Part shown: piece by piece, positions 1-5,851 of the stretch | Layout: each line of letters starts with the position of its first letter | Numbering within the stretch: the first letter of the stretch is position 1 | Source: Sphingobacteriales bacterium | GTDB lineage: Bacteria > Bacteroidota > Bacteroidia > Chitinophagales > Chitinophagaceae | Length of the DNA: 7,713 nt | Reading direction: 5' to 3' | Assembly: GCA_947472965.1 (NCBI GenBank) | Contig: CANJEF010000051.1 | Location: forward strand, 1-7,713 | The notes under the pieces: generated by a model | Seen by the model: the letters and a program-made list of their open reading frames with translations, nothing else | The model's database searches: none | What the model was told of the DNA's origin: nothing | Made by a program: the position numbers and the translations under genes

Positions 1-263
1 ATATGATGGACAACAGCCTTGAACCACTACAGGCCTTTATCCTGCCAGGCGGTCACGTTTCTGTTTCCCATATTCACATTGCCCGTTGTGTTTGTAGAAG
101 ATCAGAGCGGCTTATTGTAGAGCTGCTGAAAACAGATAACCAAGATGATTCTTTGATTATAAAATACATCAATCGGTTGAGTGATTATCTCTTCGTTCTA
201 TCAAGGTATGTAGCTAAAGAAGTAAATGCAGAAGAAGTTGCCTGGAAACCCAGAATTAGCTAG
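1..263 (+). CDS. Cob(I)alamin adenosyltransferase, PduO/MMAB type (3' part only)
   Basis: This is the C-terminal part of an ATP:corrinoid adenosyltransferase, a cytoplasmic enzyme that moves the 5'-deoxyadenosyl group of ATP onto cob(I)alamin to make coenzyme B12. The 5' end lies outside the window. The Met codons at bases 3 and 6 are probably internal, because in the family this stretch continues an upstream helix. Counting from base 3, the visible family landmarks are FILPGG (residues 12-17), the helix [10 protein letters not shown] (27-36), whose Arg and Glu residues form the conserved ATP/corrinoid-site motif, and [12 protein letters not shown] (57-68), followed by a WKP tail (81-83). The usual form of the helix motif is ARTVCRRAER, so this copy has a Thr-to-Cys change. 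The stop codon TAG at 261-263 overlaps the convergent ABC ATPase gene by 8 nt. Family assignment is secure; the genomic neighbours upstream are unknown. Confidence 0.9.
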   Translation, partial: MMDNSLEPLQAFILPGGHVSVSHIHIARCVCRRSERLIVELLKTDNQDDSLIIKYINRLSDYLFVLSRYVAKEVNAEEVAWKPRIS

Positions 264-921
264 TTGATCCATCTATCCAGCGCCCATCCTTCAGGTGCAA
301 AACCCGATCACTCAATGAAGCAAGTTCTTCATTATGGGTTACAATTAAAAACGTTTGATTCAATTCATCGCGAAGTTGCTTGAACAAGTTATGCATGGAA
401 GTTGCATTGGCAGAATCTAGGTTACCAGTAGGTTCATCTGCAAAGATAATTTCAGGATTGTTGATCAGTGACCTTGCCACAGCCACCCGTTGCTGTTCTC
501 CCCCTGAGAGTGCATTTGGCTTGTGTTCAGCTCGTTCTGAAAGTCCCAAACGTTCCAGCAATTCCAAAGCCCTCTTTTTCAATTTTGTTTGGCTTTCGCC
601 AGCAATCCAACCAGGAATACACACATTTTCGAGCGCTGTAAATTCTGGCAGCAAATGGTGGAACTGAAATACAAAACCAATGTGTTTGTTTCGAAAAGCT
701 GCAAGCTCCTTGGCTTTCAGGTTGTCCAACCGCTTACCATTGAACCACAACTCTCCACCATCAGGGGTATCCAATGTGCCGAGGATATGAAGCAAGGTTG
801 TTTTACCTGCCCCGGAGGAGCCCACGATGCTAACGATCTCTCCTTGGGTAATAGAGATATCAACACCCTTTAAAACATGGAGTGAGCCGTAGTGTTTTTC
901 TATTTTTGTTCCGATAAGCAT
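256..921 (-). CDS. ABC transporter ATP-binding protein, LolD-like
   Basis: This is a 221-residue stand-alone ABC ATPase of the LolD/MacB/FtsE group, probably energising release of lipoproteins from the inner membrane (the LolCDE type) together with a permease encoded elsewhere. All motifs are present: an A-loop Tyr11, Walker A GSSGAGKT (34-41), Q-loop Gln86, signature LSGGEQQR (138-145), Walker B IIFADEP (158-164), D-loop NLD (167-169) and switch His196. The stretch [14 protein letters not shown] (87-100) is typical of LolD. I chose the ATG at 921 because [20 protein letters not shown] matches the usual family N-terminus. The frame stays open upstream to a TTG at 957, which would add 12 atypical residues. 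No Shine-Dalgarno sequence is visible. A weak -7-like TAGAATTG lies at 962-955. No permease gene is in the window, so LolD is preferred but not proven over another exporter ATPase of the same group. Confidence 0.9.
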   Translation of the reverse strand: MLIGTKIEKHYGSLHVLKGVDISITQGEIVSIVGSSGAGKTTLLHILGTLDTPDGGELWFNGKRLDNLKAKELAAFRNKHIGFVFQFHHLLPEFTALENVCIPGWIAGESQTKLKKRALELLERLGLSERAEHKPNALSGGEQQRVAVARSLINNPEIIFADEPTGNLDSANATSMHNLFKQLRDELNQTFLIVTHNEELASLSDRVLHLKDGRWIDGSTS

Positions 922-1016
922 CAAATCTGTATATAATGTGAAGTTAACCAAACTCAATTCTACCGCAAAGGATAAATTGCATTAGAGTAGAAACCTTTTT
1001 TTGTTAATATCTAGAT

Positions 1017-1048
1017 ATTGGGATATATGAATTTAACCGTTACTTTTG
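1017..1048 (+). promoter_or_regulatory. Bacteroidota-type promoter of the DUF2795 gene
   Basis: The -7 element TACTTTTG (1041-1048) matches the Bacteroidota consensus TAnnTTTG exactly. Upstream is ATTG (1017-1020), a three-of-four match to the TTTG -33 element, with a 20-nt spacer inside the usual 19-21 range. Transcription would begin near 1052-1054, leaving a leader of about 20 nt before the ATG at 1074. This is the best-formed promoter in the window. Confidence 0.75.
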
Positions 1049-1061
1049 CCAAAACCTAAAA

Positions 1062-1067
1062 AGAGGA
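1062..1067 (+). promoter_or_regulatory. Ribosome binding site of the DUF2795 gene
   Basis: AGAGGA, preceded by an A-rich run, lies 6 nt before the ATG at 1074. It is the only clear Shine-Dalgarno-like sequence in the window. The other starts have A/T-rich leaders, as is common in Bacteroidota. It fixes the start codon of the small gene. Confidence 0.6.
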
Positions 1068-1073
1068 ATCCTT

Positions 1074-1295
1074 ATGTTTTGGACACTTGAATTGGCATCC
1101 TATCTCGAAGACGCTCCTTGGCCTGCAACAAAGGACGAATTAATCGATTATTGTATCAGAAGCGGAGCTCCTATCGAAGTAATTGAAAATCTTCAGGAGC
1201 TGGAAGATGAAGGAGACATTTATGAAGGCATTGATGATATTTGGCCCGACTACCCAAGTCAGGACGATTTCTTCTTCAATGAAGATGAATATTGA
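1074..1295 (+). CDS. Small acidic DUF2795 domain protein
   Basis: This 73-residue protein matches the DUF2795 family, whose function is unknown. Residues about 4-46 carry the family pattern: a helix (LELASYLEDAPWP), then ATKDELIDYCIRSGAPIEVIENLQEL, a probable helix-turn-helical unit. The C-terminal third is a strongly acidic aromatic tail ending FFFNEDEY. I count 22 Asp/Glu against 2 Lys/Arg, a net charge near -20. There is no signal peptide or membrane segment, so it should be cytoplasmic. The gene is monocistronic, with its own consensus promoter, RBS and terminator, which suggests steady or high expression. Its acidity would suit a protein or RNAP partner or a nucleic-acid mimic, but that is speculation. 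From memory, close versions occur widely in Bacteroidota, so this is likely a conserved core gene rather than a recent import. Confidence 0.9.
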   Translation: MFWTLELASYLEDAPWPATKDELIDYCIRSGAPIEVIENLQELEDEGDIYEGIDDIWPDYPSQDDFFFNEDEY

Positions 1296-1313
1296 ATTAA
1301 CTTCTACTATATG

Positions 1314-1339
1314 AAAAACCACCCAAGGGTGGTTTTTTT
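1314..1339. terminator. Bidirectional rho-independent terminator
   Basis: The arm AAAAACCACC (1314-1323) pairs perfectly with GGTGGTTTTT (1328-1337) around a CAAG tetraloop. A T run (1333-1339) follows on the plus strand. On the minus strand the A run becomes a short T run after the stem. It sits 18 nt after the DUF2795 stop codon and directly touches the stop codon of the convergent SemiSWEET gene (1338-1340), so one hairpin can end transcription from both sides. Confidence 0.85.
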
Positions 1340-1595
1340 ATTTCTTAAAAGTCATCTTGAAATAGAGCATCACAAAAGACAACACCAAAATAATGGAATT
1401 GGCAATGATCATCGGCAGCTGATCTTTTACAATACCGTAAAGCAACCAGGTTGATACGTTTCCAATCAAAATCAGCACCATCCAAATGGAGAGGTCGCCA
1501 ACAGATTTTGTTTTCCAGGCATGCAATACCTGGGGCATGAATGTTATTGAAGAAAGAACAACACCAAGGTATCCAACATATTCAATCCATTCCAT
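1338..1595 (-). CDS. SemiSWEET-type sugar transporter (PQ-loop, 3 TM)
   Basis: This 85-residue membrane protein has three predicted transmembrane helices (about 5-24, 37-55 and 61-79) and belongs to the MtN3/SWEET PQ-loop group. Bacterial SemiSWEETs work as homodimers that passively carry sugars across the inner membrane. The signature FMPQVLHAWKTKSVGDLS (19-36) contains the hinge Pro21-Gln22 pair. Trp50 (in WLLYG) and Asn66 (in IIANS) match the positions of the sugar-contacting Trp and Asn of the Leptospira SemiSWEET. Length is normal for the family. The ATG at 1595 lies 18 nt after fabI, with no promoter seen between, so it is probably the last gene of the recN-fabI transcript. The substrate cannot be read from sequence. 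Confidence 0.88.
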   Translation of the reverse strand: MEWIEYVGYLGVVLSSITFMPQVLHAWKTKSVGDLSIWMVLILIGNVSTWLLYGIVKDQLPMIIANSIILVLSFVMLYFKMTFKK

Positions 1596-1613
1596 ACGTA
1601 GTTCTTTTTAAAA

Positions 1614-2432
1614 TTATTTTTCCATTTGTTCTATCACCGCATTGGTTACACCAGTGAAAGAGAAGCCTCCATCATGAAAGAGGTTTTGCATGGTTACCAT
1701 CCGGGTATTATCTGAAAACATTGTAACGCAATAATTGGCGCAATCTTCCCCAGAGGCATTACCTAAGGGACTCATCTTTTCAGCGTAGGTCAAGAAACCA
1801 TCAAAACCTTTTACACCACTACCTGCTGTAGTTCTTGTTGGAGATTGAGATATGGTATTCACCCTAACCTTTTTTCTAACGCCATAATGGTATCCAAAAC
1901 TCCTGGTAACACTTTCGAGTAAGGCCTTCGCATCAGCCATTTCATTATAATCCGGGAATACACGTTGCGCAGCAATATAAGTAAGGGCCACTACACTCCC
2001 CCACTCGTTTAGTGCATCCATTTCCCAAGCAGTTCTAAGAACACGGTGTAACGACATGGCGGAAATATCAAGTGTTTTTTGATTAAACCCATAATCCATT
2101 TCAGTATACTGCTTTCCCTTTCTCACATTCAAGCTCATTCCAATTGAATGAAGAATGAAATCAATGCCACCACCAAAATGCTTCATGCTTTCTTCAAACA
2201 ACTTTTTAAGGTCATCCATATTTACTACATCCGCTCCTATCACAGGTGCGTTGACAGCTTCAGCAAGCTTATTTATTTCACCCATTCTCAATGCAACAGG
2301 CGCATTTGATAGTACAAGTTGTGCACCTTCTGCATGACAGGCAAGTGCTGTTTTCCATGCAATGGATTTCTCATCCAAAGCACCAAAAATGATTCCTTTT
2401 TTACCTTTTAAAAGTTGATTGGACATGGGCAT
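1614..2432 (-). CDS. fabI: Enoyl-[acyl-carrier-protein] reductase (NADH), FabI
   Basis: This enzyme reduces trans-2-enoyl-ACP to acyl-ACP, the last step of each cycle of type II fatty-acid synthesis in the cytoplasm. It is a short-chain dehydrogenase/reductase of 272 residues. The nucleotide-binding segment GIIFGALDEKSIAW (13-26) has the FabI-type SIAW. The active site reads LTYIAAQRVFPDYNEMADAK, with Tyr152, Tyr162 and Lys169 spaced as the E. coli Tyr146/Tyr156/Lys163 set. SQSPTRTTAGSGVKGF (195-210) is the substrate-loop region, and the C-terminal TRMVTMQNLFHDGGFSFTG is typical of Bacteroidota FabI. Two starts are possible: the ATG at 2432 or the one at 2426, which would begin MSNQLLKGKKG, the commoner form. 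A 48-bp gap separates it from recN and holds a -7 element, so it may be both read through from recN and transcribed separately. As an essential lipid enzyme, it is an odd partner for the neighbouring genes. Confidence 0.96.
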   Translation of the reverse strand: MPMSNQLLKGKKGIIFGALDEKSIAWKTALACHAEGAQLVLSNAPVALRMGEINKLAEAVNAPVIGADVVNMDDLKKLFEESMKHFGGGIDFILHSIGMSLNVRKGKQYTEMDYGFNQKTLDISAMSLHRVLRTAWEMDALNEWGSVVALTYIAAQRVFPDYNEMADAKALLESVTRSFGYHYGVRKKVRVNTISQSPTRTTAGSGVKGFDGFLTYAEKMSPLGNASGEDCANYCVTMFSDNTRMVTMQNLFHDGGFSFTGVTNAVIEQMEK

Positions 2433-2446
2433 AATATTTATGGTCG

Positions 2447-2454
2447 CAAAGATA
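2447..2454 (-). promoter_or_regulatory. -7 promoter element upstream of fabI
   Basis: On the minus strand, 2454 to 2447 reads TATCTTTG, an exact match to TAnnTTTG. Transcription would start near 2443, about 10-17 nt before the candidate fabI starts. No TTTG-like -33 element is found 19-21 nt upstream, where the sequence is instead a G-rich repeat, so the promoter is incomplete or needs an activator. Confidence 0.5.
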
Positions 2455-2463
2455 GTGAGTTTA

Positions 2464-2487
2464 CCCTTTATCCCCTATCCCTAATCC
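2464..2487 (-). repeat. G-rich micro-repeat, possible two-tier G-quadruplex
   Basis: On the minus (coding) strand there are four G runs: GG (2487-2486), GGG (2481-2479), GGGG (2475-2472) and GGG (2466-2464), with loops of 4, 3 and 5 nt. On the plus strand this appears as the imperfect repeat TATCCCC, TATCCC, TAATCC (2469-2487) plus CCC (2464-2466). It spans the recN stop codon and ends 10 nt before the fabI -7 element. Four runs of at least two G allow a two-tetrad quadruplex in DNA or mRNA. Whether one forms is unknown. Confidence 0.4.
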
Positions 2488-4133
2488 ATCATCTCCCTGG
2501 CATTGGCAAGTGCAGCTTCGCTGGGATTTTCACCTGCGAGCATTTTTGCAATAGCGCTCACCCTTTCGTTTTTACTTAGCAATTTTACAGAGGTGTTGAT
2601 ATTTCCGTTTGTTTCCTCTTTGTATACATACAGATGGTAATCTGCCCTGGCCGCAATTTGCGGCTGGTGAGTAATTGATATGAGTTGATGTGAATTGGCC
2701 AACTCTTCAAGCAAGACACCAACCTGACGAGCTGCCTCACCACTGATGCCGCTGTCAATTTCATCGAAAATCAACGTAGGCATATCAAGCGAACCGGCTA
2801 CAAGTGATTTCAACACCAGCATTAGCCTGCTTAATTCTCCGCCACTGGCAACCTTGTGAAGGGGTTCAAAATTTCCGCTTTTATTGGCATCAAAAAGAAA
2901 AGTTGGTTGGTCAATACCCGATGGACCTAATTCCTCTTTTTCAATATTTATTTTAAGCCGGGCATTGGGCATTCCAATGCGAGACAAAAGTTCCTTTGAT
3001 GCAGTTTCTAGCAAGGGTGCTTGCTTTGTCCTTTTTTGATGCACATTTGTTGCAATTTTTATCGCAGCATCAAAACGTATTTTCTTTTCCTTTTCACTTT
3101 GCTCCAACTCATCTTGTGCATTTTCAAATACTGCAACTTTTGCTACAAGTTCATCATGCTTCTCGATCAACAATACTTCAGAAAGAACGCCATGTTTTTT
3201 CATGAGACGTTGAAACATAGAGAGTCGGGCGTTGATCTCGTCAATTCTTTTTTCATCCACTACAATACGATCATTCATTGCATCGAGGTCGCCTGAAAGG
3301 TCCTTCAGTTCTAAATAAGCGGAGGACATCCTTTCTGCAAATGGAATGAAATCAGCATGAAAACCGCCAAGTGACTGAATCAATGATTGGATGTTTTTCA
3401 TCTGTGCGAGCATGGGATGTTCGCCATCGGTTAGTGTATGGGTGATTTTTGAAAGTGTTGTTCGAATTTGGTCGGCATTTGACAACACCTTCAATTCTTC
3501 CTCCAATTTTTTTTCATCTCCACTTTTCCAATTCAGTTCCGTCAATTCATTCAATAGAAAAAGATTGTATTCTTTTTCCTGCTCTGCTTTTAATATGCTT
3601 TGCTTGATTTGCTCAATACGTTTACAAATTGAAGTATAGGATACATATTGGAGTGAGAAGTCTTTCATCATTTCAAGGCAACCTGCCCTGGCATCCAGCA
3701 AGGTTCGTTGAAAATCTTTTTTACCCAGTTGTAATGTATCGAACTGCTGATGCAAGTCAACCAGCAATGAGGCAAGTTCCTGCAGTTGCACCAGGGTTAC
3801 TGGCGTGTCGTTTACAAATGACCTTGATTTTCCGTTGGCCCCAATTTCGCGTCGAACGATTATTTCGTTATCAAAATCTATTTCAAGCTTTTGCATGATT
3901 TCAGCCAGGTTATCGGAGGATTTAACCTGGAAAACAGCTTCAACAATGAGTTTTTTGTTTTTATCCCCCATTTGCGAGAGATCTGCCCTGTCCCCCAAAG
4001 CCAAACCCAATGCCCCCATCAAGATACTCTTACCTGCGCCTGTTTCACCAGTGATGATTGTGAGCTTCTTTGAAAACCGTACCTCCAAGCTTGAAATGAT
4101 GGCATAGTTGGATATCTGTATAGATTGAAGCAT
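2481..4133 (-). CDS. recN: DNA repair protein RecN
   Basis: RecN is a cytoplasmic SMC-like ATPase that binds DNA ends and helps double-strand-break repair by homologous recombination. The protein has 550 residues, the usual length. The N-terminal half-site has Walker A GETGAGKS (29-36) and the family's LVDLHQQFDTLQL segment (124-136). The middle (about 150-370) is a charged, Glu/Lys-rich coiled-coil arm. The C-terminal half-site has the ABC signature ASGGELSRLMLVLK (429-442), Walker B TLIFDEID (453-460), the D-loop region SGISG, and switch His489 in ITHQPQIAARAD. The start at 4133 (MLQSIQISNYAI) matches the conserved RecN N-terminus, so it is reliable. It is the first gene of the minus-strand cluster and diverges from the symporter. 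Its -7 element lies only 4 nt before the ATG, suggesting a very short or absent leader. A second ATG, out of frame, overlaps at 4137-4135. Confidence 0.96.
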   Translation of the reverse strand: MLQSIQISNYAIISSLEVRFSKKLTIITGETGAGKSILMGALGLALGDRADLSQMGDKNKKLIVEAVFQVKSSDNLAEIMQKLEIDFDNEIIVRREIGANGKSRSFVNDTPVTLVQLQELASLLVDLHQQFDTLQLGKKDFQRTLLDARAGCLEMMKDFSLQYVSYTSICKRIEQIKQSILKAEQEKEYNLFLLNELTELNWKSGDEKKLEEELKVLSNADQIRTTLSKITHTLTDGEHPMLAQMKNIQSLIQSLGGFHADFIPFAERMSSAYLELKDLSGDLDAMNDRIVVDEKRIDEINARLSMFQRLMKKHGVLSEVLLIEKHDELVAKVAVFENAQDELEQSEKEKKIRFDAAIKIATNVHQKRTKQAPLLETASKELLSRIGMPNARLKINIEKEELGPSGIDQPTFLFDANKSGNFEPLHKVASGGELSRLMLVLKSLVAGSLDMPTLIFDEIDSGISGEAARQVGVLLEELANSHQLISITHQPQIAARADYHLYVYKEETNGNINTSVKLLSKNERVSAIAKMLAGENPSEAALANAREMMD

Positions 4134-4137
4134 GCAT

Positions 4138-4169
4138 CAAAATTAACATGAATCAGGAAAGAAATCACA
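4138..4169 (-). promoter_or_regulatory. Promoter of recN, nearly touching the start codon
   Basis: On the minus strand, 4145 to 4138 reads TAATTTTG, an exact TAnnTTTG -7 element. A partial -33 element, TGTG (4169-4166), lies 20 nt upstream. Only 4 nt separate the -7 element from the recN ATG at 4133, so transcription from here would begin at or within a base or two of the start codon. A more distal promoter is not excluded, because the A/T-rich gap continues to 4277. Confidence 0.5.
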
Positions 4170-4252
4170 TATTTCTAAAAAGAAAAACCCTCCAATTTGA
4201 ATGGTTTTAAACTTCGATAGCGGGCCATAAACCCGAATTTATTTAATTGTAT

Positions 4253-4260
4253 TATCTTTC
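4253..4260 (+). promoter_or_regulatory. Weak -7-like element before the symporter
   Basis: TATCTTTC differs from TAnnTTTG only in the last base and lies 17 nt before the ATG at 4278, a workable distance. No TTG -33 element is found at 19-21 nt upstream. The rest of the 4134-4277 gap holds a short CGGG/CCCG dyad (4221-4224 and 4232-4235) but no stronger promoter in this direction. Confidence 0.3.
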
Positions 4261-4277
4261 GGTCTGAACGATTTACA

Positions 4278-5780
4278 ATGTCACCATTCTTTTTATTTTC
4301 ATTCGTATTGGCCTACTTCGTTTTGCTTCTCGGAGTTGCATTTTATACAGCCCGTAATGCTACAAACGATTCTTTCTTCATTGGAAACAGGAATTCAAAC
4401 TGGATGCTGGTAGCTTTTGGAATGATTGGAACATCGATGTCTGGCGTCACGTTTGTGTCGGTTCCCGGAACGGTGGGAGACCTAGGAGCCAATGGCTACA
4501 AAGCCTTTGGATATTTTCAGGTGATACTTGGCTATATTTTTGGGTATATCGTTATTGGCTTGGTGTTGATACCCATGTATTACAAATTGAACCTTACATC
4601 CATCTATCACTACTTAGACCAGCGCTTTGGAAAAGCCAGCTACAAAACGGGTTCCCTCTTTTTCATTATCTCAAGAACATTCGGTGCAACTGCCAGGCTT
4701 TTTTTAGTAATCAATGTTTTACAGCTTTTCATCCTCGACGCAATGGGAATCCCCTTCATTGCCACTACAGCCTTGATTCTGCTGATGATACTCCTGTATA
4801 CTTTTAAGGGAGGTGTTAAAACAATTGTCTATACCGATACACTACAAACCAGTTTCATGTTGGCCGGTTTGGTAATATGCCTTGTATACATCCTTACACA
4901 GATGGATATTTCTGTTGGACATGCCATTTCAGTAATATCTCAAAAAGGATATGCAAGAATTTTCGACACAGACATAAACAGCAAGTCGTTTTTCCTCAAA
5001 AACCTTGTAGGTGGTGCGTTCATCGCCATTGCCATGACTGGACTTGATCAGGAGATGATGCAAAAAAATATCAGTGTAAGCACTGTTCGGGGCTCACAAA
5101 AAAATATCCTGAGCTTCACCATCATCATGATTGTTGTAAACCTGTTGTTCCTTTTCCTTGGTGGATTACTCTACTTATTCATGCTCGATAAAGGTGCTGC
5201 ATATGAGGGAAAACAACTATTGCTGGCAGGAAAGAATATTATTGGAGACGATGTCTTCCCAACAGTAGCGATGTTTCACCTGCCTCCCTATATTGGCATC
5301 ATATTTATTATCGCACTCATTTCAGCCCTGTTCCCAAGTGCTGATGGTGCACTAACTGCATTAACTTCATCATTTTGTATTGATATTTTAGGAATCAAAA
5401 GAAACCCATCCTATAGCGAGGAAAAACAAAAGAAAATCAGAATCCTGGTTCACCTCAGCTTTGCCGTGGTTTTTCTTCTTTGCGTGTTGTTATTCAAATG
5501 GATCAACAACAAATCCATCATCAACATTATCTTGGATCTGGCTGGATATACCTACGGGCCCCTCCTAGGCCTTTTCGCTTTCGGAATGCTTACCAAAAGA
5601 ACACTTGGAAAGGGATATGCTGTAACAGCCATATGCCTCATTGCACCTGCACTATGTTATCTATTAGGTAAAAATGCTTCAAGCTGGCTCAACGGCTATC
5701 AGATTGGATTTGAGATGCTGTTAATCAACGGAATATTAACATTCACCGGATTATGGCTGATTTCAAAGAAAAGCGACTGA
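4278..5780 (+). CDS. Sodium/solute symporter (SSS family)
   Basis: This 500-residue inner-membrane transporter of the sodium:solute symporter family (LeuT fold) has about 13 hydrophobic helices. An early one, near 42-64, holds the GMIGTSMSGVTFVSVPG stretch. Family landmarks are the loop YTFKGGVKTIVYTDTLQ (174-190), with Gly178-Gly179 and Asp187, the TGLDQEMMQK segment (254-263), and helix 8, IALISALFPSADGALTALTSSFCIDI (345-370). Aligned from memory with vSGLT, the paired Na2-site serines would correspond to Pro353 and Ser354, so one ligand appears replaced. An Asp (356) sits nearby. The substrate cannot be told: members move sugars, sialic acid, proline, pantothenate and others. It starts at the ATG at 4278, diverges from recN, and is followed after 71 bp by the O-methyltransferase gene, which has its own promoter-like sequence. 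Confidence 0.9.
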   Translation: MSPFFLFSFVLAYFVLLLGVAFYTARNATNDSFFIGNRNSNWMLVAFGMIGTSMSGVTFVSVPGTVGDLGANGYKAFGYFQVILGYIFGYIVIGLVLIPMYYKLNLTSIYHYLDQRFGKASYKTGSLFFIISRTFGATARLFLVINVLQLFILDAMGIPFIATTALILLMILLYTFKGGVKTIVYTDTLQTSFMLAGLVICLVYILTQMDISVGHAISVISQKGYARIFDTDINSKSFFLKNLVGGAFIAIAMTGLDQEMMQKNISVSTVRGSQKNILSFTIIMIVVNLLFLFLGGLLYLFMLDKGAAYEGKQLLLAGKNIIGDDVFPTVAMFHLPPYIGIIFIIALISALFPSADGALTALTSSFCIDILGIKRNPSYSEEKQKKIRILVHLSFAVVFLLCVLLFKWINNKSIINIILDLAGYTYGPLLGLFAFGMLTKRTLGKGYAVTAICLIAPALCYLLGKNASSWLNGYQIGFEMLLINGILTFTGLWLISKKSD

Positions 5781-5781
5781 T

Positions 5782-5797
5782 ATTTTTACATTTTTAC
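5782..5797 (+). repeat. Short tandem repeat, ATTTTTAC twice
   Basis: Two perfect copies of the 8-mer ATTTTTAC lie head to tail just after the symporter stop codon. The copy number is too low to be a notable satellite. It may be chance in A/T-rich DNA or part of the 3' end of the symporter mRNA. Confidence 0.4.
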
Positions 5798-5811
5798 AAC
5801 ACCCCAGGGGT

Positions 5812-5841
5812 TGTACCCTTAGATTAATCAACGTAATTTTA
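5812..5841 (+). promoter_or_regulatory. Promoter of the O-methyltransferase/glucosaminidase pair
   Basis: TTG (5812-5814) as -33 element, a 19-nt spacer, and TAATTTTA (5834-5841) as -7 element, differing from TAnnTTTG in the final base only. Transcription would start near 5845-5847, giving a leader of about 5-7 A-rich bases before the ATG at 5852. A C/G-rich dyad overlaps the -33 element (ACAACACCCC at 5796-5805 against GGGGTTGT at 5807-5814). Confidence 0.5.
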
Positions 5842-5851
5842 CACAAAAAAG

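Noticed and set aside
922..952. TTTG-N19-CAGATTTG as a promoter for the ABC ATPase (minus strand)
   Set aside because: The spacing fits, but the first T of the -7 element is missing and transcription would start inside or after the ATG at 921, removing the start codon.
922..957. N-terminal extension of the ABC ATPase to a TTG start at 957
   Set aside because: The 12 added residues do not resemble LolD-family N-termini, and the ATG at 921 gives the normal start just before the first strand of the ATPase fold.
1140..1322. Minus-strand open frame of 60 codons opposite the DUF2795 gene
   Set aside because: It is antisense to a recognised protein family and runs through the terminator; no family resemblance or start signals.
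2996..4107. Several plus-strand open frames of 60-100 codons opposite recN
   Set aside because: Their translations are low-complexity, rich in Phe, Ser, Cys and Leu, as expected for the complement of a Lys/Glu-rich coiled coil. recN is intact across the whole stretch.
4184..4208. AAAACC...GGTTTT dyad in the divergent gap as an operator or terminator
   Set aside because: Six A/T-rich pairs around a 13-nt loop can arise by chance in this composition, and it matches no known site. The CGGG/CCCG dyad at 4221-4235 is likewise too short.
5782..5819. Rho-independent terminator after the symporter
   Set aside because: The stem is bulged with a one-base loop, and no T run follows it; the T runs are upstream of the stem.
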